Below, piece after piece: positions 51,835 to 59,232 of a DNA stretch of 64,000 bases. The notes below the pieces were generated by a model. That model was given only the letters and a program-made list of their open reading frames with translations, was not told where the DNA came from and made no database searches. Source of the stretch: JACPLR01 sp041649295 (GTDB lineage Archaea > Nanobdellota > Nanobdellia > Pacearchaeales > GW2011-AR1); the NCBI GenBank assembly GCA_041649295.1, contig JBAZNI010000001.1:496001-560000 (forward strand), written 5' to 3'. Position 1 is the stretch's first letter; each line of letters starts with the position of its first letter. The position numbers were made by a program, and so were the translations under genes.

Positions 51835-51843
51835 AACTATAAT
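51835..51843 (+). repeat. right 9-bp target-site duplication
   Basis: AACTATAAT, identical to and in the same orientation as 46234-46242, immediately outside the right terminal repeat. Confidence 0.92.
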
Positions 51844-51876
51844 AACCTTTATAAACCAATAATTTCTTTCCACTAC

Positions 51877-51993
51877 ATGAAACGTTCATCAAGAAGGTGG
51901 AAAAAGAAAAGGCAAATGAGATGGAAGTGGCAGAGAAAGAAATTAAGAAAAGCCAAGCATCTTAGAAAAGTAAGAAGAGCAAGAAGCAAGTAA
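51877..51993 (+). CDS. 38-aa Arg/Lys-rich protein, eL41-like ribosomal protein
   Basis: Reads MKRSSRRWKKKRQMRWKWQR at its start and ends RKVRRARSK, with more than half basic residues plus Trp and Met. Ribosomal protein eL41 is a 25-aa single helix of the same composition (RAKWRKKRMRR...RSK), so this is probably an extended eL41. A TTTATAAA box (51848-51855) is centred 25.5 nt before the ATG. The transposon inserted only five bases upstream of this box without breaking it. Too short to be called by most gene finders. Confidence 0.7.
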   Translation: MKRSSRRWKKKRQMRWKWQRKKLRKAKHLRKVRRARSK

Positions 51994-52049
51994 TTCTACT
52001 GGTTATTTAATACATAAATGCTTAAAAACAATTCTTTTATAAAGTTTAG

Positions 52050-52313
52050 ATGAGAGTATGCAGGACAGGGAATAAATTATTAATTAATGGCACCAATGGA
52101 GATAACAGACAACCTATTTTAGTTAGTTCTACTTTAAAAGATATATATTTAAAGAGAGGGAGTAAATTTGAACCTAAAGTAGAAGTAAAACCAAGAAGTT
52201 ATCCACATGCAGAGTTCTGCACAACACTTGAAAAAGGTTCTGAGCAGATATATGAACAGATTTATGATGAATTGATTAAACTGTTAAAGACAATGAAACC
52301 TGTATCTAGTTAA
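52050..52313 (+). CDS. hypothetical protein, 87 aa
   Basis: Unrecognised soluble protein with a basic N-terminal half and a helical C-terminus (EQIYEQIYDELIKLLKTM). The start is uncertain: the best TATA box (52036-52043) is only about 10 nt before the ATG, while a weaker CTTAAAAA is at the normal distance. Lies upstream of rfcS with its own spacing of 65 bases. Confidence 0.5.
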   Translation: MRVCRTGNKLLINGTNGDNRQPILVSSTLKDIYLKRGSKFEPKVEVKPRSYPHAEFCTTLEKGSEQIYEQIYDELIKLLKTMKPVSS

Positions 52314-52378
52314 TAGGTTATGCAAATCTATCACTCAACCATAGCAATGTTTTTATACAGACTTTAACATTTTTTAAG

Positions 52379-53347
52379 ATGGCAAATGGGGATAGTGAAA
52401 TATGGACAGAAAAATACCGCCCACAAAAATTTGATGAAATGGTTGGGCAGGAAGATATTGTAAAAAGGGTTAAATCCTTAACAAATGCCATGAATATCCC
52501 CCATTTATTGTTTGCAGGACCTGCAGGTGTTGGAAAATCCACACTTGCTTTAGTAGTTGTTAAAGAGCTTTTTGGGGCTAAATGGAAGGAAAATTATCTA
52601 GAATTAAATGCTTCTGATGAAAGAGGGATTGAAGTCGTAAGGCAGAAAGTAAAAGACTTTGCGAGAACAAAGGCAATTTCTAAAATCCCATTTAAAGTTA
52701 TATTTCTGGATGAGGCAGATGCGCTTACACCAGAAGCACAGAATGCACTGAGAAGAACTATGGAAAATTATACTACAAACTGCAGGTTTATACTATCCTG
52801 CAACTATTCAAGCAAAATAATTGATCCTATTCAATCAAGATGTGCAGTTTTCAGATTCAGGCTTTTAGAAAAAAAAGACATAGAAAAAATAGTAAAGAAA
52901 ATTGCAGAAAATGAAAAAATTGAGATTGAACCAAAAGCAATTGAGTCTGTTTTTGAAATAAGTGAAGGAGACTGCAGAAAAGTAATCAATCTTTTGCAGA
53001 CAACTGCTTCAATAAGCAATGTAATTAGTCCAGATTTAATAAATGTAGTTGTCCCGACAGCAAAACCTTCAGATATAAAAATTGTTTTAGAATATGCTTT
53101 GGCAGGAGATTTCACAAACGCAAAGGAAAAACTGCTTGATGTAATGCTAAGAGAAAGTATTTCTGGAAGTGATATTATAAAATCAATTCAAAAAGAAATA
53201 TGGAATCTTTCAATTGAACCAGATTTAAAAGTGAAACTTACAGAAAAAACAGGTGAAACAGAATTTAGGATAACTGAAGGAAGCGATGAATTTATCCAGC
53301 TTGAATCATTGCTGGCAAGCTTTGTCCTTGCGGGCATGGGAAAATAA
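52379..53347 (+). CDS. rfcS: replication factor C small subunit
   Basis: Clamp-loader ATPase that opens PCNA. 322 aa, without an intein. Walker A GPAGVGKS (47-54), DEAD (111-114), sensor 1 with RFILSCNYSSKII, and the arginine-finger motif SRC (153-155). TATA-like TTTTATAC lies 25 nt before the ATG. Followed 20 bases later by rfcL, the usual archaeal pairing, so the clamp loader is made from one transcript. Confidence 0.97.
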   Translation: MANGDSEIWTEKYRPQKFDEMVGQEDIVKRVKSLTNAMNIPHLLFAGPAGVGKSTLALVVVKELFGAKWKENYLELNASDERGIEVVRQKVKDFARTKAISKIPFKVIFLDEADALTPEAQNALRRTMENYTTNCRFILSCNYSSKIIDPIQSRCAVFRFRLLEKKDIEKIVKKIAENEKIEIEPKAIESVFEISEGDCRKVINLLQTTASISNVISPDLINVVVPTAKPSDIKIVLEYALAGDFTNAKEKLLDVMLRESISGSDIIKSIQKEIWNLSIEPDLKVKLTEKTGETEFRITEGSDEFIQLESLLASFVLAGMGK

Positions 53348-53367
53348 GTTATTTAAAAAAGAGGAAT

Positions 53368-54558
53368 ATGGAAAGCGAATTTCAGACATGGGTTGAAAAG
53401 CATAGAGCACAATTTTTTAGAGATATTAAAGGGCAGGATAAAGCTATCAGAACACTAAAAGAGTTTATTGTTAATTTCCCAAGCAAAAGAGCATTATTGT
53501 TATGCGGACCTGCAGGAACAGGAAAAACAAGTTTAGCACATATTGCAAAAAAAGAATTAGAGCTAGAACTTTATGAATTAAATGCGTCAGATTTCAGAAA
53601 TAAAGAACAGCTTGATGAAAAGTTAAAGCCCGCTTCTGAACAGAAAAGTCTTTTTAATAAAGGGAAAATACTTTTAGTTGATGAAGTAGACGGCTTATCT
53701 TACTTAGACAAAGGCGGACTTCCAGAACTTATAACTTTAATTGAAAAAACACAATTTCCAATGATAATAACTGCAAATAACATATGGGATAAAAAATTTG
53801 CAGAATTAAGAAAAAAATGTGTTGCTGTTGAATTAAAAGACGTTGATTACAAAGATATTTCATTAATTCTTCAAGAAATTGCCAAAAAAGAAAGTCTTCC
53901 TATTGATAATCAGGTTTTAATATCAATTGCAATCAAGGCCAAAGGAGATGTAAGAGCTGCAATAAATGACTTGCAGACAATTTCTACAAATCCAGAAAGT
54001 ATAAAAAATTATATGTCAATTGATGAAAGAAACCGGGATATAGACATATTCAATGCACTCAAGCTTGTTTTTAAAGAAATGTTAAATGAAAAAACACTTA
54101 GAATCTATGACCAAGTGGACATGCCTCTTGACAAAATTTTTTTATGGATAGAAGAGAATATCCCAAATGAATATTCTGGAGAAGAAATGGCAAAAGCTTA
54201 TGATATCTTAAGTCTGGCAGATATTTTTCGCGGAAGAATAAGAAGGCAGAGATATTGGAGATTTTTAGTCTATCAGAATATTCTTTTAAGTGCAGGCATA
54301 TCTCTTGCAAAGAAAAAACCAAAATCAGGATTCACCCATTATCAGCGCCCTACAAGAGTTCTGAAAATTTGGATGTCTAACAACAAAAACAAGCACAAAG
54401 AAACAATAATCGCAAAATACGCAAATAAAGTTCACTGCTCTAAAAAGAAAGCATATAGAGAGTTTAATACAGTTAAAGTATTCCTCAGAAAACCAGAAAT
54501 TCAAGAAGAGCTTAAATTAAGCGGGCAAGAAAGAGAGTGGCTTGCTAAGACTTGCTGA
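53368..54558 (+). CDS. rfcL: replication factor C large subunit (short form)
   Basis: 396 aa. Walker A GPAGTGKT (47-54), DEVD (105-108), a MIITANNIWD sensor 1, and an RFC-L collar domain in the C-terminal third. Typical archaeal RFC-L is about 480-500 aa and ends in a Lys-rich tail with a PIP box; here the protein stops at EREWLAKTC without either, so PCNA contact must rely on other surfaces. An SD-like GAGG precedes the ATG, fitting translation as second gene of the operon. Confidence 0.95.
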   Translation: MESEFQTWVEKHRAQFFRDIKGQDKAIRTLKEFIVNFPSKRALLLCGPAGTGKTSLAHIAKKELELELYELNASDFRNKEQLDEKLKPASEQKSLFNKGKILLVDEVDGLSYLDKGGLPELITLIEKTQFPMIITANNIWDKKFAELRKKCVAVELKDVDYKDISLILQEIAKKESLPIDNQVLISIAIKAKGDVRAAINDLQTISTNPESIKNYMSIDERNRDIDIFNALKLVFKEMLNEKTLRIYDQVDMPLDKIFLWIEENIPNEYSGEEMAKAYDILSLADIFRGRIRRQRYWRFLVYQNILLSAGISLAKKKPKSGFTHYQRPTRVLKIWMSNNKNKHKETIIAKYANKVHCSKKKAYREFNTVKVFLRKPEIQEELKLSGQEREWLAKTC

Positions 54559-54573
54559 AAATATTATTAACGA

Positions 54574-54593
54574 GTATATCCTTTTTGATATAC
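54574..54593 (+). terminator. hairpin between convergent rfcL and deoxyribosyltransferase-like genes
   Basis: GTATATC-CTTTTT-GATATAC is a perfect 7-bp stem 16 bases after the rfcL stop, in the 38-bp gap between convergent genes. A related sequence (TTAGAAAGTATATC on one side) appears after the ATPase gene at 63201. Bidirectional terminator is plausible. Confidence 0.4.
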
Positions 54594-54596
54594 TTT

Positions 54597-55142
54597 CTAA
54601 CAGACACTTTTTGTTCTAGATTTTTCTATGGCAGTAATGCAAGTTTCCTCTAAAGTTGAGCAAATAGGAATATTTGGACATTCTTTAGCCAGTCTGTACC
54701 TTAGATATTGTTCTCCAGAAAAATTAGGTTGAAAACCAATAACTAATTTACATCCAGTTTCTAAGTGCTTAGTTTTCCATTCTCCTATTTCAACCCTGCT
54801 TGTTTGAGCATAAGCTCTTTCACAGTAATGATTTGCTTCCAAAGGCAACCAAAACAAGATGCAACCATCTTTTGATGCGCGGTTTAAATAAAAGGTTTCC
54901 CAATCAACTTGCTCCCATTCTTCTTGATTTGCAGAATGTTTAAAAGGAGTAGGATTGGCATCTAAATATTTTTCATCAACTCTTCTGCTAGGAGAAGCAA
55001 TATGAATTTCATTAGCATTTCTTTGAATTATTTGAACTGCTTCATTATGCCAATAAGGTGCTCCTTTAATAGGTCCTCCAAGAAATATTAATGGACCCTC
55101 AAGTGCTTCATAATGGGGTGGAAGCAATACTTTTCCTGTCAT
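54597..55142 (-). CDS. nucleoside 2-deoxyribosyltransferase-like protein
   Basis: Residues near the start (IFLGGPIKGAPYWHNEAVQII) and the later DGCILFWLP-E--YCERAYAQTSRVEIGEWK follow the nucleoside deoxyribosyltransferase 2 superfamily, with the catalytic-type Glu in the last block. These enzymes swap or hydrolyse N-glycosidic bonds in nucleotide salvage; substrate unknown. An upstream ATG (55187) adds 15 residues, but an ATTATAAA box is centred exactly 25.5 nt before the ATG at 55142, inside that extension, so 55142 is chosen (181 aa). Confidence 0.78.
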   Translation of the reverse strand: MTGKVLLPPHYEALEGPLIFLGGPIKGAPYWHNEAVQIIQRNANEIHIASPSRRVDEKYLDANPTPFKHSANQEEWEQVDWETFYLNRASKDGCILFWLPLEANHYCERAYAQTSRVEIGEWKTKHLETGCKLVIGFQPNFSGEQYLRYRLAKECPNIPICSTLEETCITAIEKSRTKSVC

Positions 55143-55290
55143 AAAAATAGATTCAAAATAGAGTTTATAATAATTTCTATAAGACATAATCCACTATGTA
55201 TTGTTTATTTTTGTTATTTTCTTGAGTTTTTATTATGCAAAATCACTTTTTTGCAAAAGTACTCTAGATTTGTTCTGTGAACCTGAGGGA

Positions 55291-55542
55291 TTATTGCTCA
55301 TCCTTATGATAAAAATCAAGTAAATATAAAATTTCAGAGCTAAAATCATAACAATAAGAAAGTCTAAAAGGTTTTATATAAAGTTCTCTTGTTCCTTTCC
55401 TTGTATACATCATAGGTTTTCCAAGCTCAGGATTTTCTAGTATTTTGATAAGAACTTTATCGAGTTTAATTCTTATAGAATTATCCAGTTTCCGATATGC
55501 TCTCTTAAAATTATCAGATTCTTTTACCTCTTTAATACCCAT
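55291..55542 (-). CDS. RelE/ParE-family toxin of an AbrB-RelE pair
   Basis: 83 aa, with ESDNFKRAYRKLDNSIRIKLDKVLIKILENP, KGTRELYIKPFRLSY and a YLLDFYHKDEQ end, the RelE fold. It starts one base after the AbrB-type antitoxin stop. The toxin likely cleaves mRNA at the ribosome; catalytic Arg/Tyr residues are plausible but not assigned. Second RelE system of the window, unlike the one at 18351 in its antitoxin type. Confidence 0.85.
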   Translation of the reverse strand: MGIKEVKESDNFKRAYRKLDNSIRIKLDKVLIKILENPELGKPMMYTRKGTRELYIKPFRLSYCYDFSSEILYLLDFYHKDEQ

Positions 55543-55543
55543 C

Positions 55544-55813
55544 CTATTCCCCTTTTAATTTTTTTAAGAATGCTTCTTTAGAATAAGAGATGCAATTTCC
55601 ATTATCTATCTGTTGCCAGGCTTCTTCTGTTCTTTTTGCAAATTCTAAATCTTCTTTCATTTTTTCAGTTAAAACTCCAACTTTTCTAAGTATAATCCTT
55701 CCTTCATCCTTAATTATAAGCAATTCTTCACCTTCTTTTAAATCCCCTCTTAATTCAGAAGGAATTACTATTTGTCCTTTTGAGCTTATTCTTGTTAGTC
55801 CAATGTTTGCCAT
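55544..55813 (-). CDS. AbrB/MazE-family antitoxin
   Basis: 89 aa. The N-terminal SpoVT/AbrB swapped-hairpin domain is clear: TRISSKGQIVIPSELRGDLKEGEELLII, followed by a toxin-binding tail with acidic and aromatic residues. It would repress its own promoter and neutralise the RelE toxin encoded immediately downstream. Confidence 0.9.
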   Translation of the reverse strand: MANIGLTRISSKGQIVIPSELRGDLKEGEELLIIKDEGRIILRKVGVLTEKMKEDLEFAKRTEEAWQQIDNGNCISYSKEAFLKKLKGE

Positions 55814-56031
55814 ATTTATAAATTATTTTTGTTATTTACTTAATTTTAAATATCCAGAAAACCTAAAAAGTTTTCTTGATAGTAAGACGTATCTTACATA
55901 GTATATAAACCTTTGGCTACTATTGTGGCAGCTTAGAAATGTTTTTACTGAAGTTGCTATTTTACCACTAAAATAAAAACTTTTCTTATTGTTTTTCTTT
56001 TTTTATTAAACAGTTTTTATGATATGATTTA

Positions 56032-56859
56032 TTATAAAACTCTATTTTTTAAGTCTCTTCTAATCTTGTATGCTCTCTCAGTATCTTTTAAAATATTGGT
56101 ATCAACTTCCTGAATAAACATACCTTCATTATTATCTAATTTTTGCAGAACTCCTATAATTGGAACGGTTATTTGAGATTGCCCAATTCCTTCATCTAAG
56201 TTTCCTCCAGAAGTTTTTAATTGCCCAACTGCATTAGCATAAATAAAAATAACATTATTTTCAATAGCTCTTGCTTTGCAAAGTGCGTTAACATGGTCTA
56301 TCTCTGCTTTTGGATTGTGTTTTACATAAGGAGGAAATTTTTCACCCTTATACCATAAACTCGGACAAAAAATGATGTTTGCACCTTTTTTAGCCATTCT
56401 CCTAAATATCTCTGGAAATATTAAATCCCAACAAATTGCTAATCCTACTTTTCCAAATTTTGTATTAAATACAGAAATTTCATTTCCTGGAACAATCCTC
56501 TTTCTCTCAGTTAGCCATAAATTAATTTTCTTGTATCTTCCCTTGATATTGCCTTTTGAATCAGTATAATAACAAACATTAAAATTGCCAATATTATTTT
56601 TTTCAATAATTGAACCTGCTACAATATCTATTTTATACTTCTTAGCCAAGTCTTGAAATATTTTTTTGTATTTTCCTTCTGAATCTGCGAGCTTAATAAT
56701 TTCATCATCATTCAGTCCCCCACTTAAAAAATCTTCTGGAAAAATAATGACCTCTGCCTTACCTGAGGCTTTCTTGATAAAATCTTCCATTTTCTGAAGA
56801 TTTTTTTCAGGTTGATACTGATTAATCTTAAATTGAACAACTGCTATTTTAAACTTCAT
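56032..56859 (-). CDS. carbon-nitrogen hydrolase (nitrilase superfamily)
   Basis: 275 aa with the catalytic triad E42 (IFPEDF), K111 (YKKINLW) and C143 (GLAICWDLIFPE). This superfamily hydrolyses amides or nitriles, for example omega-amidase or N-carbamoylputrescine-like substrates; the substrate cannot be decided. A TTTAATAA box lies 25 nt before the ATG. Monocistronic. The 234 bases upstream hold no convincing gene. Confidence 0.92.
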   Translation of the reverse strand: MKFKIAVVQFKINQYQPEKNLQKMEDFIKKASGKAEVIIFPEDFLSGGLNDDEIIKLADSEGKYKKIFQDLAKKYKIDIVAGSIIEKNNIGNFNVCYYTDSKGNIKGRYKKINLWLTERKRIVPGNEISVFNTKFGKVGLAICWDLIFPEIFRRMAKKGANIIFCPSLWYKGEKFPPYVKHNPKAEIDHVNALCKARAIENNVIFIYANAVGQLKTSGGNLDEGIGQSQITVPIIGVLQKLDNNEGMFIQEVDTNILKDTERAYKIRRDLKNRVL

Positions 56860-57093
56860 ACTAAAAGATATTAAAGGAAGTTATTAAAGTTTACTTTGTA
56901 GAATGCTGCTGTGTTTAGTTGAAATCTTGAAGGTCTTTAATTTTCTTAGAACAATCTTGTTGGGTTCGGTTCAAACAAATTGCTCCTCGGCCCATTTTAA
57001 ACAAAAGAAAGTTATTAACCCTTAACCTTAATAAAATAATTAGATAATAACTTAACTGAATTAGATAATTTTAAATTTATTCATCAGTATATA

Positions 57094-57504
57094 TTAATAA
57101 TCTTCTACATCTTCTGATTCATCGTCTTCATCTTCTGATTCGTCTTCTAAATTATCTTCACTATCATCGTCTTCATTTTCATTTCTTTTTGGTTTTTTTG
57201 GTTTAACATCAGAACCACCAAGAATCTCAATTTTACCAAATTTTCCAGATGTTAACTGTCTTTCTCCCTGAAATTCAGAAATATACCCGTTAGTTATCTT
57301 GATAGCACTTCCAACATTTACTTTATCAACATCTTGATTCCATAAAGTTAATTTTATTTCAGAATCTCCATCTGTTACGACAGCATTTGCAAGTCTCAAT
57401 GCCTTGCCATATTTGTTAATTGTTCTTGGCTCTTCTAAAGATTTGACAGTAACCTCAATATTAACACTTCCCTGCCCTGCTTTTAATTCAGAAAGTTTTG
57501 TCAT
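57094..57504 (-). CDS. single-stranded DNA-binding protein, OB-fold (RPA/SSB type)
   Basis: 136 aa: one OB-fold (residues 1-100; EPRTINKYGKALRLANAVVTDGDSEIKLTLW, VGSAIKITNGYISEF) and a strongly acidic C-terminal tail (DDDSEDNLEDESEDED...). This matches the small single-OB SSBs of Crenarchaeota and related archaea. The longer frame begins at 57552 inside the upstream gene; the ATG at 57504, one base after that gene's stop, is chosen. Acts in replication and repair with PolB and RFC. Confidence 0.85.
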   Translation of the reverse strand: MTKLSELKAGQGSVNIEVTVKSLEEPRTINKYGKALRLANAVVTDGDSEIKLTLWNQDVDKVNVGSAIKITNGYISEFQGERQLTSGKFGKIEILGGSDVKPKKPKRNENEDDDSEDNLEDESEDEDDESEDVEDY

Positions 57505-57505
57505 T

Positions 57506-58561
57506 TTAACCACAAGTAGCATCAGTTGCAGAGCCAGATGTTGAGCTTCCAAATCCTGCTGAAGGCGATGTTGAGCTTAACACTTTATCGCATTCTGAAG
57601 GAGCTGTTTCAAATGCAGAACATATTGTTTTAAGATATGAAGCTGAATCTCTTGCAGAAGATGCCTGAACACCATTAATAACTAATGTTGGACTTCCTCC
57701 AATGTTATATTTTTCATTTAATTCTTTATCTATATTAAAAAGAGGGTAATACCCACTTAACCATTTAGATTTATCATTTAAGTTTGCTGTGACTTCAAAT
57801 TCCTTGTCAGCAGAAGCTGTGCATGAGACTAGTTTTGTTTTATCAATTCCCGCTTTTACAAGGCATGAAGCGCCTTCTTCAGCTGAACCAGATTTAGATT
57901 CTAAGAAACATTTTAGATATGGCAAATATTTAGAATTTTGTTCTTTTTGTATGCAATACTGGTTAAGCTGTTCTTTTACTTCTGTTTCGCCATGCATTGC
58001 ATAATAAACAAATCTAATTTCAAAATCAATTTTACTTCCAAGTGCTTCAACAGCAGGTATAATTCCTTTTTCTGCCATAGTCCCATACGGACAATGACTC
58101 ATTACAAATAATTCTACCTTAGGTTTGCTTGACTTTGGAACAGTTGTAGTAGGTTGTGTATCTGGTGTAGTATCAACAGCAGTTTCTATTAAAGGTACTA
58201 AAGAACCCCCCTGCCTGATAAAATTGCCATCTCTTGTAAAATATAATGGAAAAGCTTCTCCGTCAAAAGAGATATTAACAACATATAATCCACTTTCTTC
58301 TTTGATATCCAAAATTGTCGCATCTCCATCTTGTAACAGCTGTTGATTAACAAAATCATTTACAAGAGTTTCCATCTTAGATTCTGAAACAGCATTTCCT
58401 GTTAAGTTAAATCCAGAGTAATTATTAATCAGCATCATTATAAGAACCAAAGCTAAAATATAAGTTGCAATTGCCCAATTATGTTTTGGAATTCCTTTCC
58501 AAAAAGAAGATAATTTAGATGTTTTAGATACTTCCTCTTTTGGATTGCTTATTTCTTCCAT
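57506..58561 (-). CDS. membrane-anchored thioredoxin-fold protein (DsbA/GILT-like)
   Basis: 351 aa. A cytosolic N-terminus, one membrane helix (about 30-50), a beta-rich linker domain with a Thr/Pro-rich stretch, then a thioredoxin fold from residue 148 with CPYG (157-160) and a cis-Pro segment (GGSPTLVING), ending in a Ser/Gly-rich tail with one more Cys. CPYG has a single cysteine, so a classic CXXC dithiol is lacking; other cysteines may replace it. An extracytoplasmic redox function is inferred. A TTTTTAAA box is centred 25.5 nt before the ATG. Confidence 0.85.
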   Translation of the reverse strand: MEEISNPKEEVSKTSKLSSFWKGIPKHNWAIATYILALVLIMMLINNYSGFNLTGNAVSESKMETLVNDFVNQQLLQDGDATILDIKEESGLYVVNISFDGEAFPLYFTRDGNFIRQGGSLVPLIETAVDTTPDTQPTTTVPKSSKPKVELFVMSHCPYGTMAEKGIIPAVEALGSKIDFEIRFVYYAMHGETEVKEQLNQYCIQKEQNSKYLPYLKCFLESKSGSAEEGASCLVKAGIDKTKLVSCTASADKEFEVTANLNDKSKWLSGYYPLFNIDKELNEKYNIGGSPTLVINGVQASSARDSASYLKTICSAFETAPSECDKVLSSTSPSAGFGSSTSGSATDATCG

Positions 58562-58620
58562 CTTACTTTTAACAAAAGTCTATTTAAAAACATTATGGTA
58601 ATTCAAAAAGATAATTAATT

Positions 58621-59121
58621 CTATTTCATTCCTTCTATTGTCAAAAATGCTTTTATCTGTTCTACAAATTCTTCCAAATCCCCAAAAGTCTTATTTTCAT
58701 GCTGTCTTATTCTTCCTTCAATAATAAATTTATCATACATATCTCTTAAAAACTCTGATAGCGGACTTCTATCCCACTTGCTCATTCTGTCTTTTACAAG
58801 ATTTCCAGTAATTTTTATTTCAAAAGCTCCCTTATTCATCTTAACTTTCTTTCCATTTTTTTCAACTTCAACATCTGTTAAGCCCATAACCCTCCATTTA
58901 AGCTTCATCTCAATTGCAAAATAATCAGATATTTTCTTTGTGCATTTCCACAATATTTCTATTTCTTTTGAATCTCCAGAAACATTTTCAATATATTTCT
59001 CCTCCTCAACATCATAATCTTCATCATTAAACCATCTGTAAGCAAATTGGTAAATATTTTTAAAATCAAAAATTCCGCTTCTTTTTACTTTTTCAACAGT
59101 AATTTTATCTTTATTTGTCAT
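58621..59121 (-). CDS. conserved-looking hypothetical protein, 166 aa
   Basis: Unrecognised. Soluble alpha/beta: IYQFAYRWFNDEDYDVEEEKYIE, then paired strands (IEILWKCTKKISDYFAIEMKLKWRV) and a C-terminal helical part (LSEFLRDMYDKFIIEGRIRQHE). The pattern suggests a curved sheet binding a ligand or protein, but no family is named. It lies between the DsbA-like and thermosome genes with its own promoter-like AT box. Confidence 0.65.
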   Translation of the reverse strand: MTNKDKITVEKVKRSGIFDFKNIYQFAYRWFNDEDYDVEEEKYIENVSGDSKEIEILWKCTKKISDYFAIEMKLKWRVMGLTDVEVEKNGKKVKMNKGAFEIKITGNLVKDRMSKWDRSPLSEFLRDMYDKFIIEGRIRQHENKTFGDLEEFVEQIKAFLTIEGMK

Positions 59122-59232
59122 CGTCCTCTTCTTCCTGTATAAATAACATAAAAAGTATATTTAAACATTTCTTTTAATTTAAAAATGTTCAAGCTATGCT
59201 GATTCTAGTTAATCCCAGACTCTCTTTCCATT

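Noticed and set aside
56860..57093. Possible small RNA in the 234-bp gap (locally GC-richer stretch near 56956-56997)
   Set aside because: No strong hairpin, promoter or open frame; the GC-rich part is short. I see nothing I can support.
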